Made by a program: the position numbers and the translations under genes. Of a DNA stretch of 36,320 nucleotides, positions 15,538-23,956 are shown piece by piece. Where the stretch lies: the NCBI GenBank assembly GCA_016783445.1, contig JADHWO010000019.1, forward strand, positions 1 to 36,320, written 5' to 3'. Source of the stretch: Candidatus Aminicenantota bacterium (GTDB lineage: Bacteria > Acidobacteriota > Aminicenantia > Aminicenantales > Aminicenantaceae). The notes below the pieces were generated by a model. It did no database searches. It worked only from the letters and a program-made list of their open reading frames with translations, and had not been told where the DNA came from. Each line of letters opens with the position of its first letter. Within the stretch, counting starts at the first letter, position 1.

Positions 15538-17151
15538 ATGAAAAAAGAGAAAATAATATTTGCTTTTGTTATTTTTCCTTTCTTACTCTTTCCGGCAAAT
15601 TTAAAACATTTCAGATTTGAGAAAGCTAAAAAGCCAAATCCCCCAATTTCCCAGCAAAAAACCAAACCTATAAACAAAAATCAAACTCTAAGTTCTAAGC
15701 TGGAACATATTACCCCGACACAAGACCCAGTTAAACCTAAATCTTCTCTTTCTGAGCAAGAATTAGAAAGTCTTATAACAGATCGCCGAGTACAAAAAAT
15801 CAGAGAAATCCATTCTGTATTCTCTGACCGCTCCAGGCCTGATAGAGGAAGAAAACAAAGACCGGATTTTTCCCGACCACAGATCAGATCTATTAATGAG
15901 GGCAGGCCTTTTCGCCTAAAAGGAGAACAATATGTTCAGGATCAAGTTCTGGTCAAATTCAAGCCCACACTTTCAGACCCTATGGTGGAGGTCACTATTG
16001 CTGCCTACCGGTCAAAAAAACTTAAAAGAATCCCGAGGCTGAATATCTATCAACTTCAAATCCCGGAGGGCACAACTGTGGAAGAGATGCTGCATGTGTT
16101 GAGCCGTAATCCTGATGTGGAATATGTAGAGCCAAACTACAGGGCTCATATTACTGTAACACCAAATGATATCTTATTTAGTGAGCAATATGCTCTTTAT
16201 AATTCAGGTCAAGAATTTGGGCCTGCAGGAAGCCCCCAGCAAGGGCAATCAAGGGCAGACATCAAAGCCAGAGAAGCCTGGGTAGAAACAAAAGGAGACG
16301 AAGACATTATTATTGCTATTGTGGACTCCGGTGTCGACATGGACCACCCTGATATAAATGACAAAATCCAATCAAACGGCCGCGATTTTGTCAATGATGA
16401 TTTTGATGCAACCGACGACCTTTTCCATGGAACCCATGTGGCTGGAATCGCTGCAGCTGAGACAAACAACGAAGAAGGCATTGCCGGAGTAGCCTGGAAC
16501 TGCAAGATTTTACCCGTAAAAGTTATTGATGACACAGGCTGGGGTGATTACGCCAATATCATCGACGGAATTAGGTGGGCAGCGGATAACGGAGCCGATG
16601 TGATCAACCTCAGTGTAGGAGGAGATGTGTTCTCATTATCTCTTCAAGAGGCCGTAAAGTACGCCTATGATAATAATATTGTAGTTGTTTGTGCAGCCGG
16701 AAACGATGGGGGATCTGTTCTTTATCCTGCTGCTTACGAAGATTATTGCCTTGCCGTGGCAGCAACAGACTACGACGATTTGAGGGTGAGTTGGTCCAAT
16801 TATGGCCCTGAAGTGGATGTCGCAGCCCCAGGAGATCAGATCATCAGCCTTGTCCCAACCTGGTATTGGGGCCCGGATTCACTCCCCTATGCCTATGGTG
16901 ATGGGACCTCCATGGCAGCGCCTCACGTTTCAGGCTTAGCTGCTCTTATAAAAGGCTTAAAACCAACCCTCAGTGTTGACGATATTATGTATATCATCCG
17001 CTATTCAGCGGATGATGTTAACTCTACAAATTATTTAGGTGAGGACGAATTCATCGGATATGGCCGAATTAATATGGAAAAGGCGCTTGTTCCTATTATA
17101 ATCACAACTAAAAAAATAACTATATTAAAAAAGCTCTTATTAGATGATTAA
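15538..17151 (+). CDS. Secreted subtilisin-like serine protease (S8)
   Basis: The 537-residue preproprotein has a signal peptide (1-22), then a Pro/Lys-rich linker. A propeptide-like domain (about 125-200, including YVQDQVLVKF and EYVEPNYRA) resembles the fervidolysin-type inhibitor. The catalytic domain follows, with Asp263 (IVDSGVD), His297 (HGTHVAG), the oxyanion Asn in CAAGNDG, and Ser458 (GTSMAAPHVSG). All triad residues are present, so it should be active. There is no obvious C-terminal sorting signal. GGAGG sits 5 nt upstream of the ATG. The gene ends within the first codons of recN (8-nt overlap). Confidence 0.94.
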   Translation: MKKEKIIFAFVIFPFLLFPANLKHFRFEKAKKPNPPISQQKTKPINKNQTLSSKLEHITPTQDPVKPKSSLSEQELESLITDRRVQKIREIHSVFSDRSRPDRGRKQRPDFSRPQIRSINEGRPFRLKGEQYVQDQVLVKFKPTLSDPMVEVTIAAYRSKKLKRIPRLNIYQLQIPEGTTVEEMLHVLSRNPDVEYVEPNYRAHITVTPNDILFSEQYALYNSGQEFGPAGSPQQGQSRADIKAREAWVETKGDEDIIIAIVDSGVDMDHPDINDKIQSNGRDFVNDDFDATDDLFHGTHVAGIAAAETNNEEGIAGVAWNCKILPVKVIDDTGWGDYANIIDGIRWAADNGADVINLSVGGDVFSLSLQEAVKYAYDNNIVVVCAAGNDGGSVLYPAAYEDYCLAVAATDYDDLRVSWSNYGPEVDVAAPGDQIISLVPTWYWGPDSLPYAYGDGTSMAAPHVSGLAALIKGLKPTLSVDDIMYIIRYSADDVNSTNYLGEDEFIGYGRINMEKALVPIIITTKKITILKKLLLDD

Positions 17152-18835
17152 ATCCCTTCACATAAAAAACCTTGCCATCATAGAAGATATTGAACTTGAC
17201 CTTGAAGATGGATTCTCTATCCTGACCGGAGAAACGGGAGCGGGAAAATCCATCATCATTGACGGAATACGACTGGTCATGGGAGAGAAAGGCTCTCCGG
17301 ATATGATCAGAACGGGCGAAAAAGAAATCTCGGTCGAGACCATCTTCCAACTCCTCAAAGACAGGGTAGATTTAAAAAATTCCTTACCTGACTCAGAAAA
17401 TGAACTGTTCGTTCAAAGAAAGATTCCTGAAAAGGGAACAGGAAAAGGGTACTTAAATGGAATTCTTGTCCCGGTTAAAAAACTCAAAGAATCAAGTGGA
17501 AATCTGGTTGATATTTACGGCCAGAATGACCATGTTTTCCTTCTTCAACTTGAGTACCAATTAAATTATCTTGATGATTATGCCAATGCTTTTTCACTAA
17601 AAAAGAAGGTTGCCCACACAGCTCAAGAACTTAAAAAGCTTATCAGAGAAAAAAAAGAACTCGAGACAAAAGAAAGAGAAAGAGAACAGCGCCTCGATTT
17701 TCTCGACTTCCAGATAAAAGAAATAGAAAAAGCAAATATCAAAGAGGGAGAAGAGGAAGAGCTTCACCAAAACAGGAATATCCTAAAAAATTCTGAGAAG
17801 ATCAATTCTCTTGTAGAAAAAGCATTAAACACCTCTTACAGTCAAGAAAACTCAATCTCTGCTCTTTTAGTCCAGCTCCAGGATATTGTAAGCGACCTTG
17901 TTGACTTTGATAAAACATTTAAAGAAACAAATGATGTTATTAACCAGTTTTCCATAACTATCGGAGAATTTTCCGATTTTTTAATCAAATTTAAAGAAAA
18001 ACAGAGCTCAGCTCCAGAAAAATTAGAGGAACTAGAGGAACGTTTAAGCCAGATAGAAAAGTTAAAAAGAAAATATGGGGACAGCATCAAGGATATCCTC
18101 TCTTATTTTGAAAAGGCTAAACAGGAATACAAAACTCTCAGCAGTAGCCAAGAAAAACTTCAAGAGTTAGAAACAGAGATTGAAAAAAAATTCAGCGAAT
18201 ACAAAACAAACACAAAAGAGCTTTCTTCTTTAAGAATAAGAAGCGCACACAAACTTGAAAAGCAGGTTGAAAAAGAAATAGCCCTTCTTGGCATGATAAA
18301 AGGACAGTTTAAAATAAAGATCGAAACCTCAGTACCCAGCCTAGAAACGATGGATAAAGTGAAGGAGAGCGGGACAGAAGAGGTGGAATTCATTATAAGT
18401 CCAAATCCAGGTGAAGAGTTGAGGCCATTAAGAAAAATCGCCTCCGGTGGTGAACTCTCCCGTATAATGTTAGCTTTAAAAACCACTGGGAAAGAAACAG
18501 AAAGACTAAAAACCATGATTTTCGACGAGATTGACTCAGGCATAGGGGGAAAGACAGCAGAATTTGTTGCTCAAAGGCTTAAAAAATTATCAGAGCAGAA
18601 TCAGATAATCTGCATAACTCATCTCCCCCAGATCGCCTCCTTTGCAGCCCATCATTACAGAATAAACAAAAAAGTAGACAAAGAACGAACCTTTACCACA
18701 GTAAAAAAACTATCCTTTGAAGAAAGAGTGACAGAAATCGCCCGGCTCCTGGCTGGAAGTAGAATCACAGAATCCACTCTTAAAAGTGCAAGAGAAATGC
18801 TCAACCATAATCTTGGATTGACGAACAATCCGTAA
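17144..18835 (+). CDS. recN: DNA repair protein RecN
   Basis: This 563-residue SMC-like ATPase acts in double-strand-break repair. The Walker A motif is GETGAGKS (residues 29-36), preceded by LHIKNLAIIEDIEL. A long coiled coil spans roughly 160-390. The C-terminal half has the ABC signature region (ASGGELSRIMLALK), Walker B (TMIFDEIDSGIGG) and the D-loop/H-loop region (CITHLPQIASFAAHH). Length matches the family. Its ATG lies within the 3' end of the protease gene. Confidence 0.96.
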   Translation: MIKSLHIKNLAIIEDIELDLEDGFSILTGETGAGKSIIIDGIRLVMGEKGSPDMIRTGEKEISVETIFQLLKDRVDLKNSLPDSENELFVQRKIPEKGTGKGYLNGILVPVKKLKESSGNLVDIYGQNDHVFLLQLEYQLNYLDDYANAFSLKKKVAHTAQELKKLIREKKELETKEREREQRLDFLDFQIKEIEKANIKEGEEEELHQNRNILKNSEKINSLVEKALNTSYSQENSISALLVQLQDIVSDLVDFDKTFKETNDVINQFSITIGEFSDFLIKFKEKQSSAPEKLEELEERLSQIEKLKRKYGDSIKDILSYFEKAKQEYKTLSSSQEKLQELETEIEKKFSEYKTNTKELSSLRIRSAHKLEKQVEKEIALLGMIKGQFKIKIETSVPSLETMDKVKESGTEEVEFIISPNPGEELRPLRKIASGGELSRIMLALKTTGKETERLKTMIFDEIDSGIGGKTAEFVAQRLKKLSEQNQIICITHLPQIASFAAHHYRINKKVDKERTFTTVKKLSFEERVTEIARLLAGSRITESTLKSAREMLNHNLGLTNNP

Positions 18836-18930
18836 TCTGCAAATGGGAATATACCGTCAGTCTTAAACAGCCTTTTTTTCCTCAGAGATTATATTGTATT
18901 ACTTTTAAATGCTGAGGCAGAAGATACAGA

Positions 18931-20259
18931 ATGAAAGAAATTCTAAAAAACAATAAAGAACTGAAATTCTATATCCATACTTTTGGATGTCAGATGAATG
19001 AGAATGATTCAGAACGTATAGCAGGAATCTTAACTGCAGCAGGGGCAAAAAAATCAGATTCTCCTGAAAAGAGCGATCTTATAATTGTCAACACATGTGC
19101 TGTAAGGGAAAAAGCCGAAGAAAAACTTTCCTCTTATCTAGGGAACCTGGCTTCATTAAAAAAGGGCAAAAAAGTCTATATAGGTGTCGTGGGGTGTGTT
19201 GCACAGCTCCATCAGAGCAAGCTTCTGGATAAAAAGCCTTTTATCGACTTTGTACTTGGTCCTGATAATTATCACCAGCTCACTCACATCATTCACAGCA
19301 ATTCAAAAGAAAAATTCATCTCAACAGACTGGAGTCAAGAATTGGACGAAAGCCTCCATAAGCTTGCCCTTCGTAAAAGCAACATCAGCGCTTATGTAAC
19401 CATAATGGAAGGCTGCAACAATTACTGTTCGTACTGTATCGTCCCTTTTACTCGAGGAAGAGAAAAATTCAGGCTTAAACATAATATTTTCCGTGAGGTT
19501 CAAGATCTTGCATCTCGAGGATACAAAGAAATATTTCTTTTAGGCCAAAATGTTAATTCTTATAAAGATCCCAAGACAGGAGAAGGTTTTTCATCCCTGT
19601 TAAAGGAAACCAACTGTTTTAACGGAATTGAATGGATTCGGTTCATCACATCTCACCCAAAGAATTTCAGCAAGGACACCGCAAGCATAATGAAGGAATC
19701 GGAAAAAGTATGCCATCAACTCCACCTCCCTATTCAATCTGGTTCCTCATCTGTGCTTAAGAGAATGAACAGAGGATACACAAGGGAAGAATACCTCAAA
19801 AAAATAACATTCATCCGGGACCTTATGCCTGACATAAGCCTCAGTACAGATATTATTGTAGGCTTCCCCGGAGAGACAGAAGAAGAATTCCAGGAAACCC
19901 TGAGTCTGCTAAGAGAAATACGTTACACAAATATTTTTTCATTTCGCTACTCCCCTCGCCCCCTTACAACAGCATCACAGGAAAAGGACACCGTGTCGCT
20001 TGAGGAGAAAAGGAGGAGGCTTTTAGAGGTTCAGAAACTTCAAAAAAACATACAGATAGAGTTAAATAAAACGTTTATAGGACGTGTTTTAAAAGTTCTC
20101 TGTTCAGGAAAAAGCAAAAAAGATTCTCACATCTTCACAGGCCGGACTGATGGACACCAGGTTGCAAACTTCAAATCTCAAAAAAATGTTACTGACCAGT
20201 TTGTCGATGTCCAAATCTCATCCTGCGGCCCCTACAGTCTTTTTGGAGAAGCAGATTAA
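18931..20259 (+). CDS. miaB: tRNA-i6A37 methylthiotransferase
   Basis: This 442-residue radical-SAM enzyme adds a 2-methylthio group to N6-isopentenyladenosine at tRNA position 37. The N-terminal MTTase domain provides Cys20 (FGCQMN), Cys56 (NTCAVRE) and Cys89 (VGCVAQ) for the auxiliary cluster. The radical-SAM cluster is GCNNYCSYC (Cys162, 166, 169). A TRAM-like C-terminal domain follows. The conserved TFGCQMNxxDSE and IVPFTRG segments favour MiaB over RimO or MtaB. Confidence 0.95.
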   Translation: MKEILKNNKELKFYIHTFGCQMNENDSERIAGILTAAGAKKSDSPEKSDLIIVNTCAVREKAEEKLSSYLGNLASLKKGKKVYIGVVGCVAQLHQSKLLDKKPFIDFVLGPDNYHQLTHIIHSNSKEKFISTDWSQELDESLHKLALRKSNISAYVTIMEGCNNYCSYCIVPFTRGREKFRLKHNIFREVQDLASRGYKEIFLLGQNVNSYKDPKTGEGFSSLLKETNCFNGIEWIRFITSHPKNFSKDTASIMKESEKVCHQLHLPIQSGSSSVLKRMNRGYTREEYLKKITFIRDLMPDISLSTDIIVGFPGETEEEFQETLSLLREIRYTNIFSFRYSPRPLTTASQEKDTVSLEEKRRRLLEVQKLQKNIQIELNKTFIGRVLKVLCSGKSKKDSHIFTGRTDGHQVANFKSQKNVTDQFVDVQISSCGPYSLFGEAD

Positions 20260-20301
20260 GGGACTAATATATTAAACATTATCTGATATAAATTGAAACT
20301 C

Positions 20302-20330
20302 TTGACACATAAACATCTTGTTCCTATACT
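20302..20330 (+). promoter_or_regulatory. Near-consensus sigma-70 promoter of PilZ gene
   Basis: Consensus TTGACA (20302-20307), a 17-nt spacer and TATACT (20325-20330) lie 46 nt before the TTG start of the PilZ gene. This is among the best promoter matches in the window. Confidence 0.8.
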
Positions 20331-20376
20331 GTTTTTTTAAAAATGGAATTTCTAAAACTTAAAGGAAGACAAAACA

Positions 20377-20730
20377 TTGACAGAATCAAACGAATCAGAA
20401 CATAAGGAACGGCGTTATCCACGGGTGAAAGCCCGCATCTTATACAGGCCTCCCAAGGTCTTTGGACAAAAACGTCAAGCCCCAGATATAAGCCTTGGAG
20501 GCATGCGGATTTACAGCAACAAATTTCTCCAACAAGGGTCAACACATAATATTGAAATCTTTCTTCCTTCCGGACAAACAGCAATGGTGCTGGCGCGTGT
20601 AGCTTGGGTAGACGCATACCCCAAAGACTCTGATGCTTTATACGATATTGGCCTTGAGTTCATCCACGTGCCAAATAATATCGCAGATGACCTCAAGTCC
20701 GTACTGGAAAGCACACCTTCAGATAAATAG
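20377..20730 (+). CDS. PilZ-domain protein (c-di-GMP receptor type)
   Basis: This 117-residue single-domain protein starts on TTG, supported by AAAGGAAG 8 nt upstream. The c-di-GMP-binding signature is complete: RxxxR at Arg12-Arg16 (within RRYPR) and DxSxxG at Asp37-Gly42 (DISLGG). A beta-barrel-like remainder follows (ARVAWVD, YDIGLEFIHV). It should bind cyclic di-GMP in the cytoplasm and pass the signal to an unknown partner. It is monocistronic with its own strong promoter. The convergent Omp85-type gene follows. Confidence 0.92.
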   Translation: MTESNESEHKERRYPRVKARILYRPPKVFGQKRQAPDISLGGMRIYSNKFLQQGSTHNIEIFLPSGQTAMVLARVAWVDAYPKDSDALYDIGLEFIHVPNNIADDLKSVLESTPSDK

Positions 20731-20811
20731 ACCTGAAGAAGCAAGAAATATTATTCCGCTCTATCCCGCGTAATTCTGTCACTCCCATCAGGTCTGTCAG
20801 GCGTGTTTAAT

Positions 20812-20833
20812 AACAAGCCTGCCTGTGCTTGTT
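20812..20833. terminator. 7-bp hairpin between convergent genes
   Basis: AACAAGC (20812-20818) pairs with GCTTGTT (20827-20833) around an 8-nt loop. It sits between the ends of the PilZ and Omp85-type genes and could serve both strands. Neither side has a proper T tract, so intrinsic termination is doubtful. Confidence 0.3.
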
Positions 20834-20911
20834 TACAGAGACGTTTGAATCCAGACAGCAAAATTCCTTAGCTGAAAAACATGGATGATTGAGCGGATTT
20901 GCTGGTATAGC

Positions 20912-22042
20912 TTAAAAGGCTTCTTTTACTGTCACATATACACCAACAGTGCCTTTACCAAAGCCAAAGTCTAATCTTAAATTTGTCCCTTCCTCTCGGC
21001 TAATCTTATAGCGAATTCCCCATCCCCCAGTAAATTTGAAGTTGTTTATCCTGAATTGACTGAGTTTTTCGGCAACTTCCCCGAATCCAAAAAATCCTAC
21101 AAATCCCAGCCTCCACCACACCGGAAAGCGGTACTCCATTTGAAGAGCAAGCATATTTTTATCCCTGTAGCGGCCTTTGTAGTACCCTCGCATAAAATTC
21201 TGGCCGCCCAACAACGACAGCAGTTGGAACGGGGGATTACCGGTAATTAAATTTGCATAACCCTGGAGCACTAAAGCTTGTGAAGAAAATATTGGGAAGT
21301 ATTTCCGAAAATCCAGGTTGAACCTGTTGAAATTATAACTGCTTCCAAAAGCCTGCTTAAAAAACTTTGTAGATATCTGGTAAAAACTTCCTTGTGTAGG
21401 GAAAAAGATATTATTACGGCTGTCCCAATTCAGGACAGCACCAATACCGGAAGCTGTTCCTCCTTCACTGCCAATAATATCCAGTCTTTCCAGGAGTCCA
21501 CCCTCTTCTACTGAGGTAATCTTATTATATTCAAACTCATATTGAATCCCGAAATATAGTTTTTCACTCACTTTTCTTAAAAAAGATAAGTCCAGCCTGG
21601 CGACCCGAAAGTTATAATCTTCTTCCATATCGTCAGAAGTTGCATTGCCAATTCCAAAAAATTTCTCCGTGTATTTTTTATAAAAGAGGGTTCCCATCAG
21701 ATGATACTTTCCACTATCTATATAGATATCCGGGTAAAACTCAAGCAGTACCTGTTTCATTCCTGTGTAGACAAAATCCATAAGAATACTGGAAGGTCGT
21801 GATTTTAAATCACTCTTTGAAGTCCTAAAATAATATAATCCCCCCACACCACCGGCAATTTTAGTTTCCGGCGTGTAATAAATTATAGGAAGGAAAGTCA
21901 GCTTATTCTTCTTAACGGCTTTATTCTGTTCCTTTTTCTCCTCTAACGGCAGGGCAGAATATAATAAGTTCGAAAAAACAAGTAAAAAGATGAACAAAAT
22001 TCCGGCGAAAAATTGCCTTTTTTTATTTCTTTTTAAATCCAT
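20912..22042 (-). CDS. Omp85/BamA-superfamily outer-membrane barrel without POTRA domains
   Basis: The 376-residue protein has a signal peptide (about 1-30, core FFAGILFIFLLVFSNLLYSA). A predicted beta-barrel of the bacterial surface antigen family follows directly, with no POTRA repeats. The loop-6 RGY motif appears in GQNFMRGYYKGRYRD, and the chain ends in an aromatic residue (VKEAF). Short POTRA-less members are common in Gram-negative genomes and their roles are mostly unknown. The gene is transcribed alone on the minus strand. Confidence 0.85.
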   Translation of the reverse strand: MDLKRNKKRQFFAGILFIFLLVFSNLLYSALPLEEKKEQNKAVKKNKLTFLPIIYYTPETKIAGGVGGLYYFRTSKSDLKSRPSSILMDFVYTGMKQVLLEFYPDIYIDSGKYHLMGTLFYKKYTEKFFGIGNATSDDMEEDYNFRVARLDLSFLRKVSEKLYFGIQYEFEYNKITSVEEGGLLERLDIIGSEGGTASGIGAVLNWDSRNNIFFPTQGSFYQISTKFFKQAFGSSYNFNRFNLDFRKYFPIFSSQALVLQGYANLITGNPPFQLLSLLGGQNFMRGYYKGRYRDKNMLALQMEYRFPVWWRLGFVGFFGFGEVAEKLSQFRINNFKFTGGWGIRYKISREEGTNLRLDFGFGKGTVGVYVTVKEAF

Positions 22043-22176
22043 TCTTTTTAGAAAAAATGAAAAATATTACCTGACTATTTGATATAAATTATGTTTTGTT
22101 CAATTAAAGTATAAACTTGCTCTTTTATAGCCCATTATTTTTAATTAAAAAGTTTTTCTGGAAATCGTAATTTTAC

Positions 22177-22199
22177 AAAAAAAAATGATATATATATCA
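22177..22199 (-). terminator. Candidate terminator of ParA-HTH pair
   Basis: On the minus strand, just past the end of the HTH gene, a perfect 14-nt palindrome (TGATATATATATCA, 22186-22199) is followed by nine T residues (22185-22177). The layout fits an intrinsic terminator. The stem is all A/T in its core and therefore weak. Confidence 0.4.
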
Positions 22200-22205
22200 G
22201 AGCTC

Positions 22206-22772
22206 TTACTCAGGCTCCTCCTTATCTCCCCCCTTCCATGCGCAGTACCTCTCCATATAATCATCGGCAACCTTTTCCGAGTCGAGCGAAAGATATTTTG
22301 CATAATTACTAATGTGTCCTCTCAGGTATGCTTCGTGTGGGAGGGAATTAAACTTTTCAAGTTCGATCTCATTAAGCAGTTCTATCCGTATCTTAGTATC
22401 AAGGGCAACCTCATATAAATGTATCCCCATTTTTTTCCTTATTTGCCTTAGTACCTGCCCACTAAATTTTAATTCCTCTTCTTTCTCTTCCCTTTTGGAG
22501 ACCTTACCAGAATCCAGCGATTTGTGATGATATTTTGATTTTCTTTGTTCATCTTTTAACATGACCATAAGCTTGGCATATGCCTCATCAATCTGGCGGA
22601 GTATTTCCCTTCTACTTTTCTCTGAGAATTCATCAGCGATAGGAGATATCGCTATCGAGTCTGTTGAATACAATTTCCTGAGACGCAGGTATGAACTTTT
22701 TATCTCTAATGTTGATGCATCAGCACTGAGTTCAAGAATCTCAAAATATTTCTTGTTTTCTTTTCTGGACAT
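22206..22772 (-). CDS. J-like domain fused to RodZ-type helix-turn-helix
   Basis: The 188-residue protein has an N-terminal segment (about 7-80: KKYFEILELSADAS through DEAYAKLMVML) with the pattern of a DnaJ J-domain but without the HPD motif needed to stimulate DnaK. After a charged linker comes an HTH_25-like region (about 100-175: LRQIRKKMGIHLYEVALDTKI, then LRGHISNYAKYLSLD), as in RodZ and related cytoskeletal/DNA-binding proteins. There is no membrane helix, unlike RodZ. It begins 2 nt after the stop of the ParA-like gene, so the two are one operon. A spatial-organisation or regulatory role with the ATPase is inferred. Confidence 0.8.
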   Translation of the reverse strand: MSRKENKKYFEILELSADASTLEIKSSYLRLRKLYSTDSIAISPIADEFSEKSRREILRQIDEAYAKLMVMLKDEQRKSKYHHKSLDSGKVSKREEKEEELKFSGQVLRQIRKKMGIHLYEVALDTKIRIELLNEIELEKFNSLPHEAYLRGHISNYAKYLSLDSEKVADDYMERYCAWKGGDKEEPE

Positions 22773-22774
22773 AA

Positions 22775-23701
22775 CTAACTTCTCATTAATTTTAATTCTT
22801 TTCCCTGTATCAGATTTTCTGTAAAGGCCTCTATTTCTTTGGCACTGCGAGATAAGGAGTAATTCAACATAAAAGGCCGCCTTTCCCGGACAGACCTCCA
22901 GATAGAATCATCATATTCAATATATCCGACAAATTTGGCATTTATACCAAGATATTTCAATAAGATACTCTTCAAAGAAGAGCCAATAAATATATCCTGG
23001 CTACTTCTTATCTTGTTCAGTATAAGATAAATCGTGAAATCGGATATCTCATTGTCAAGAATATCCCCAATGTATGAAAAACTGTCTTTAAGACAATCAA
23101 TTAGCTCCCTCAAATTTTTTATTCTGTATTTTTCTCTTCTTTCCCACATGTGGTCAATGATCTCTTTAAAACCATACTCTTTCAGCGACATTCTTAACTT
23201 TCGAAACAATGCATTTTTTATAAAATGATACATGTTCTCTACCGCTATTATCTCGGGTTCGACAACAGCTATCATCTTGTCAGCTATAAGAAAAGTATCA
23301 ATAGTATTGTTATGACTTCCGCCACCTAAGTCTATAATGACGTATTGCCTGTTTAATTTCATAATATGCCTGAATAACTTGAGCTTTTGAGTAAATTTAA
23401 TGCTGTCAGAAGAAAGTGAATGGATGTCTCCCGATATCAAGGACAAATTCCCTATTCCAGTCTTTACCGCAAGGTTTTTCAGAGGTGTCCCCATATCAAA
23501 AAAATTCGTTAGGGACTTCTTGGGCCTGTTTATACCAAGAAACGAATGAAGGTTAGCTCCGCCAATATCAACATCTATTAAAACAACCCTCCTTCTATTC
23601 TTAGCCAGATAAGTACCAATACTGCTCGTGATAAAAGTCTTTCCCGTGCCGCCTTTACCACCTCCGATCGCCCAAATTTTCCCTTCTTTTTCATCTATCA
23701 A
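22775..23701 (-). CDS. ParA/MinD-family P-loop ATPase (FlhG-like)
   Basis: The 308-residue protein has the deviant Walker A motif KGGTGKT (residues 16-22), switch DVDIGGANLHSFLG (43-56) and Walker B VIIDLGGG (Asp124). It is typical of MinD/FlhG/ParA ATPases that position structures in the cell. The start is TTG, supported by GGAAG at 23715-23711 with 9-nt spacing. No MinC, MinE, ParB or flagellar genes are nearby; the only partner is the downstream J-like/HTH gene. The cargo is unknown. Confidence 0.9.
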   Translation of the reverse strand: MIDEKEGKIWAIGGGKGGTGKTFITSSIGTYLAKNRRRVVLIDVDIGGANLHSFLGINRPKKSLTNFFDMGTPLKNLAVKTGIGNLSLISGDIHSLSSDSIKFTQKLKLFRHIMKLNRQYVIIDLGGGSHNNTIDTFLIADKMIAVVEPEIIAVENMYHFIKNALFRKLRMSLKEYGFKEIIDHMWERREKYRIKNLRELIDCLKDSFSYIGDILDNEISDFTIYLILNKIRSSQDIFIGSSLKSILLKYLGINAKFVGYIEYDDSIWRSVRERRPFMLNYSLSRSAKEIEAFTENLIQGKELKLMRS

Positions 23702-23743
23702 TTTTTCAATCTTCCAGCAATAATCTGTTAAATGTTATTAAAC

Positions 23744-23771
23744 AATATAATAAAGTCGGCTCCTACGTCAA
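23744..23771 (-). promoter_or_regulatory. Sigma-70-type promoter of ParA-HTH operon
   Basis: On the minus strand TTGACG (23771-23766), a 16-nt spacer and TATATT (23749-23744) lie 42 nt before the TTG start of the ATPase gene. Confidence 0.65.
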
Positions 23772-23867
23772 CCTCCGCTTTAACTGCATTCCAAAAGCAC
23801 CAAAAAAAAGAACTACCTCCACATTTTAGAGCTGAGCTGTTTCCCAAAACTTTTTTAAATTAAGGGT

Positions 23868-23885
23868 TTGTATACGCATACTCAA
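23868..23885. promoter_or_regulatory. 18-nt imperfect dyad upstream of hppA
   Basis: The sequence has the symmetric pattern TTGnnTAnGCnTAnnCAA and lies just upstream of the hppA promoter elements. It could be a regulator-binding site. No specific regulator can be named. Confidence 0.3.
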
Positions 23886-23920
23886 ACCGCTTTTTCATTG
23901 CAATTCGATTTGATTTATGT

Positions 23921-23936
23921 TATACATCGATATAAT
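23921..23936 (+). promoter_or_regulatory. Candidate -10 elements for hppA
   Basis: TATACA (23921-23926) follows TTGCAA (23898-23903) with a 17-nt spacer. A perfect TATAAT at 23931-23936 is an alternative with a poorer -35. Either gives a very short leader before the start codon at 23957. Confidence 0.45.
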
Positions 23937-23956
23937 TTTTTTTGGCAGGGAAATCA

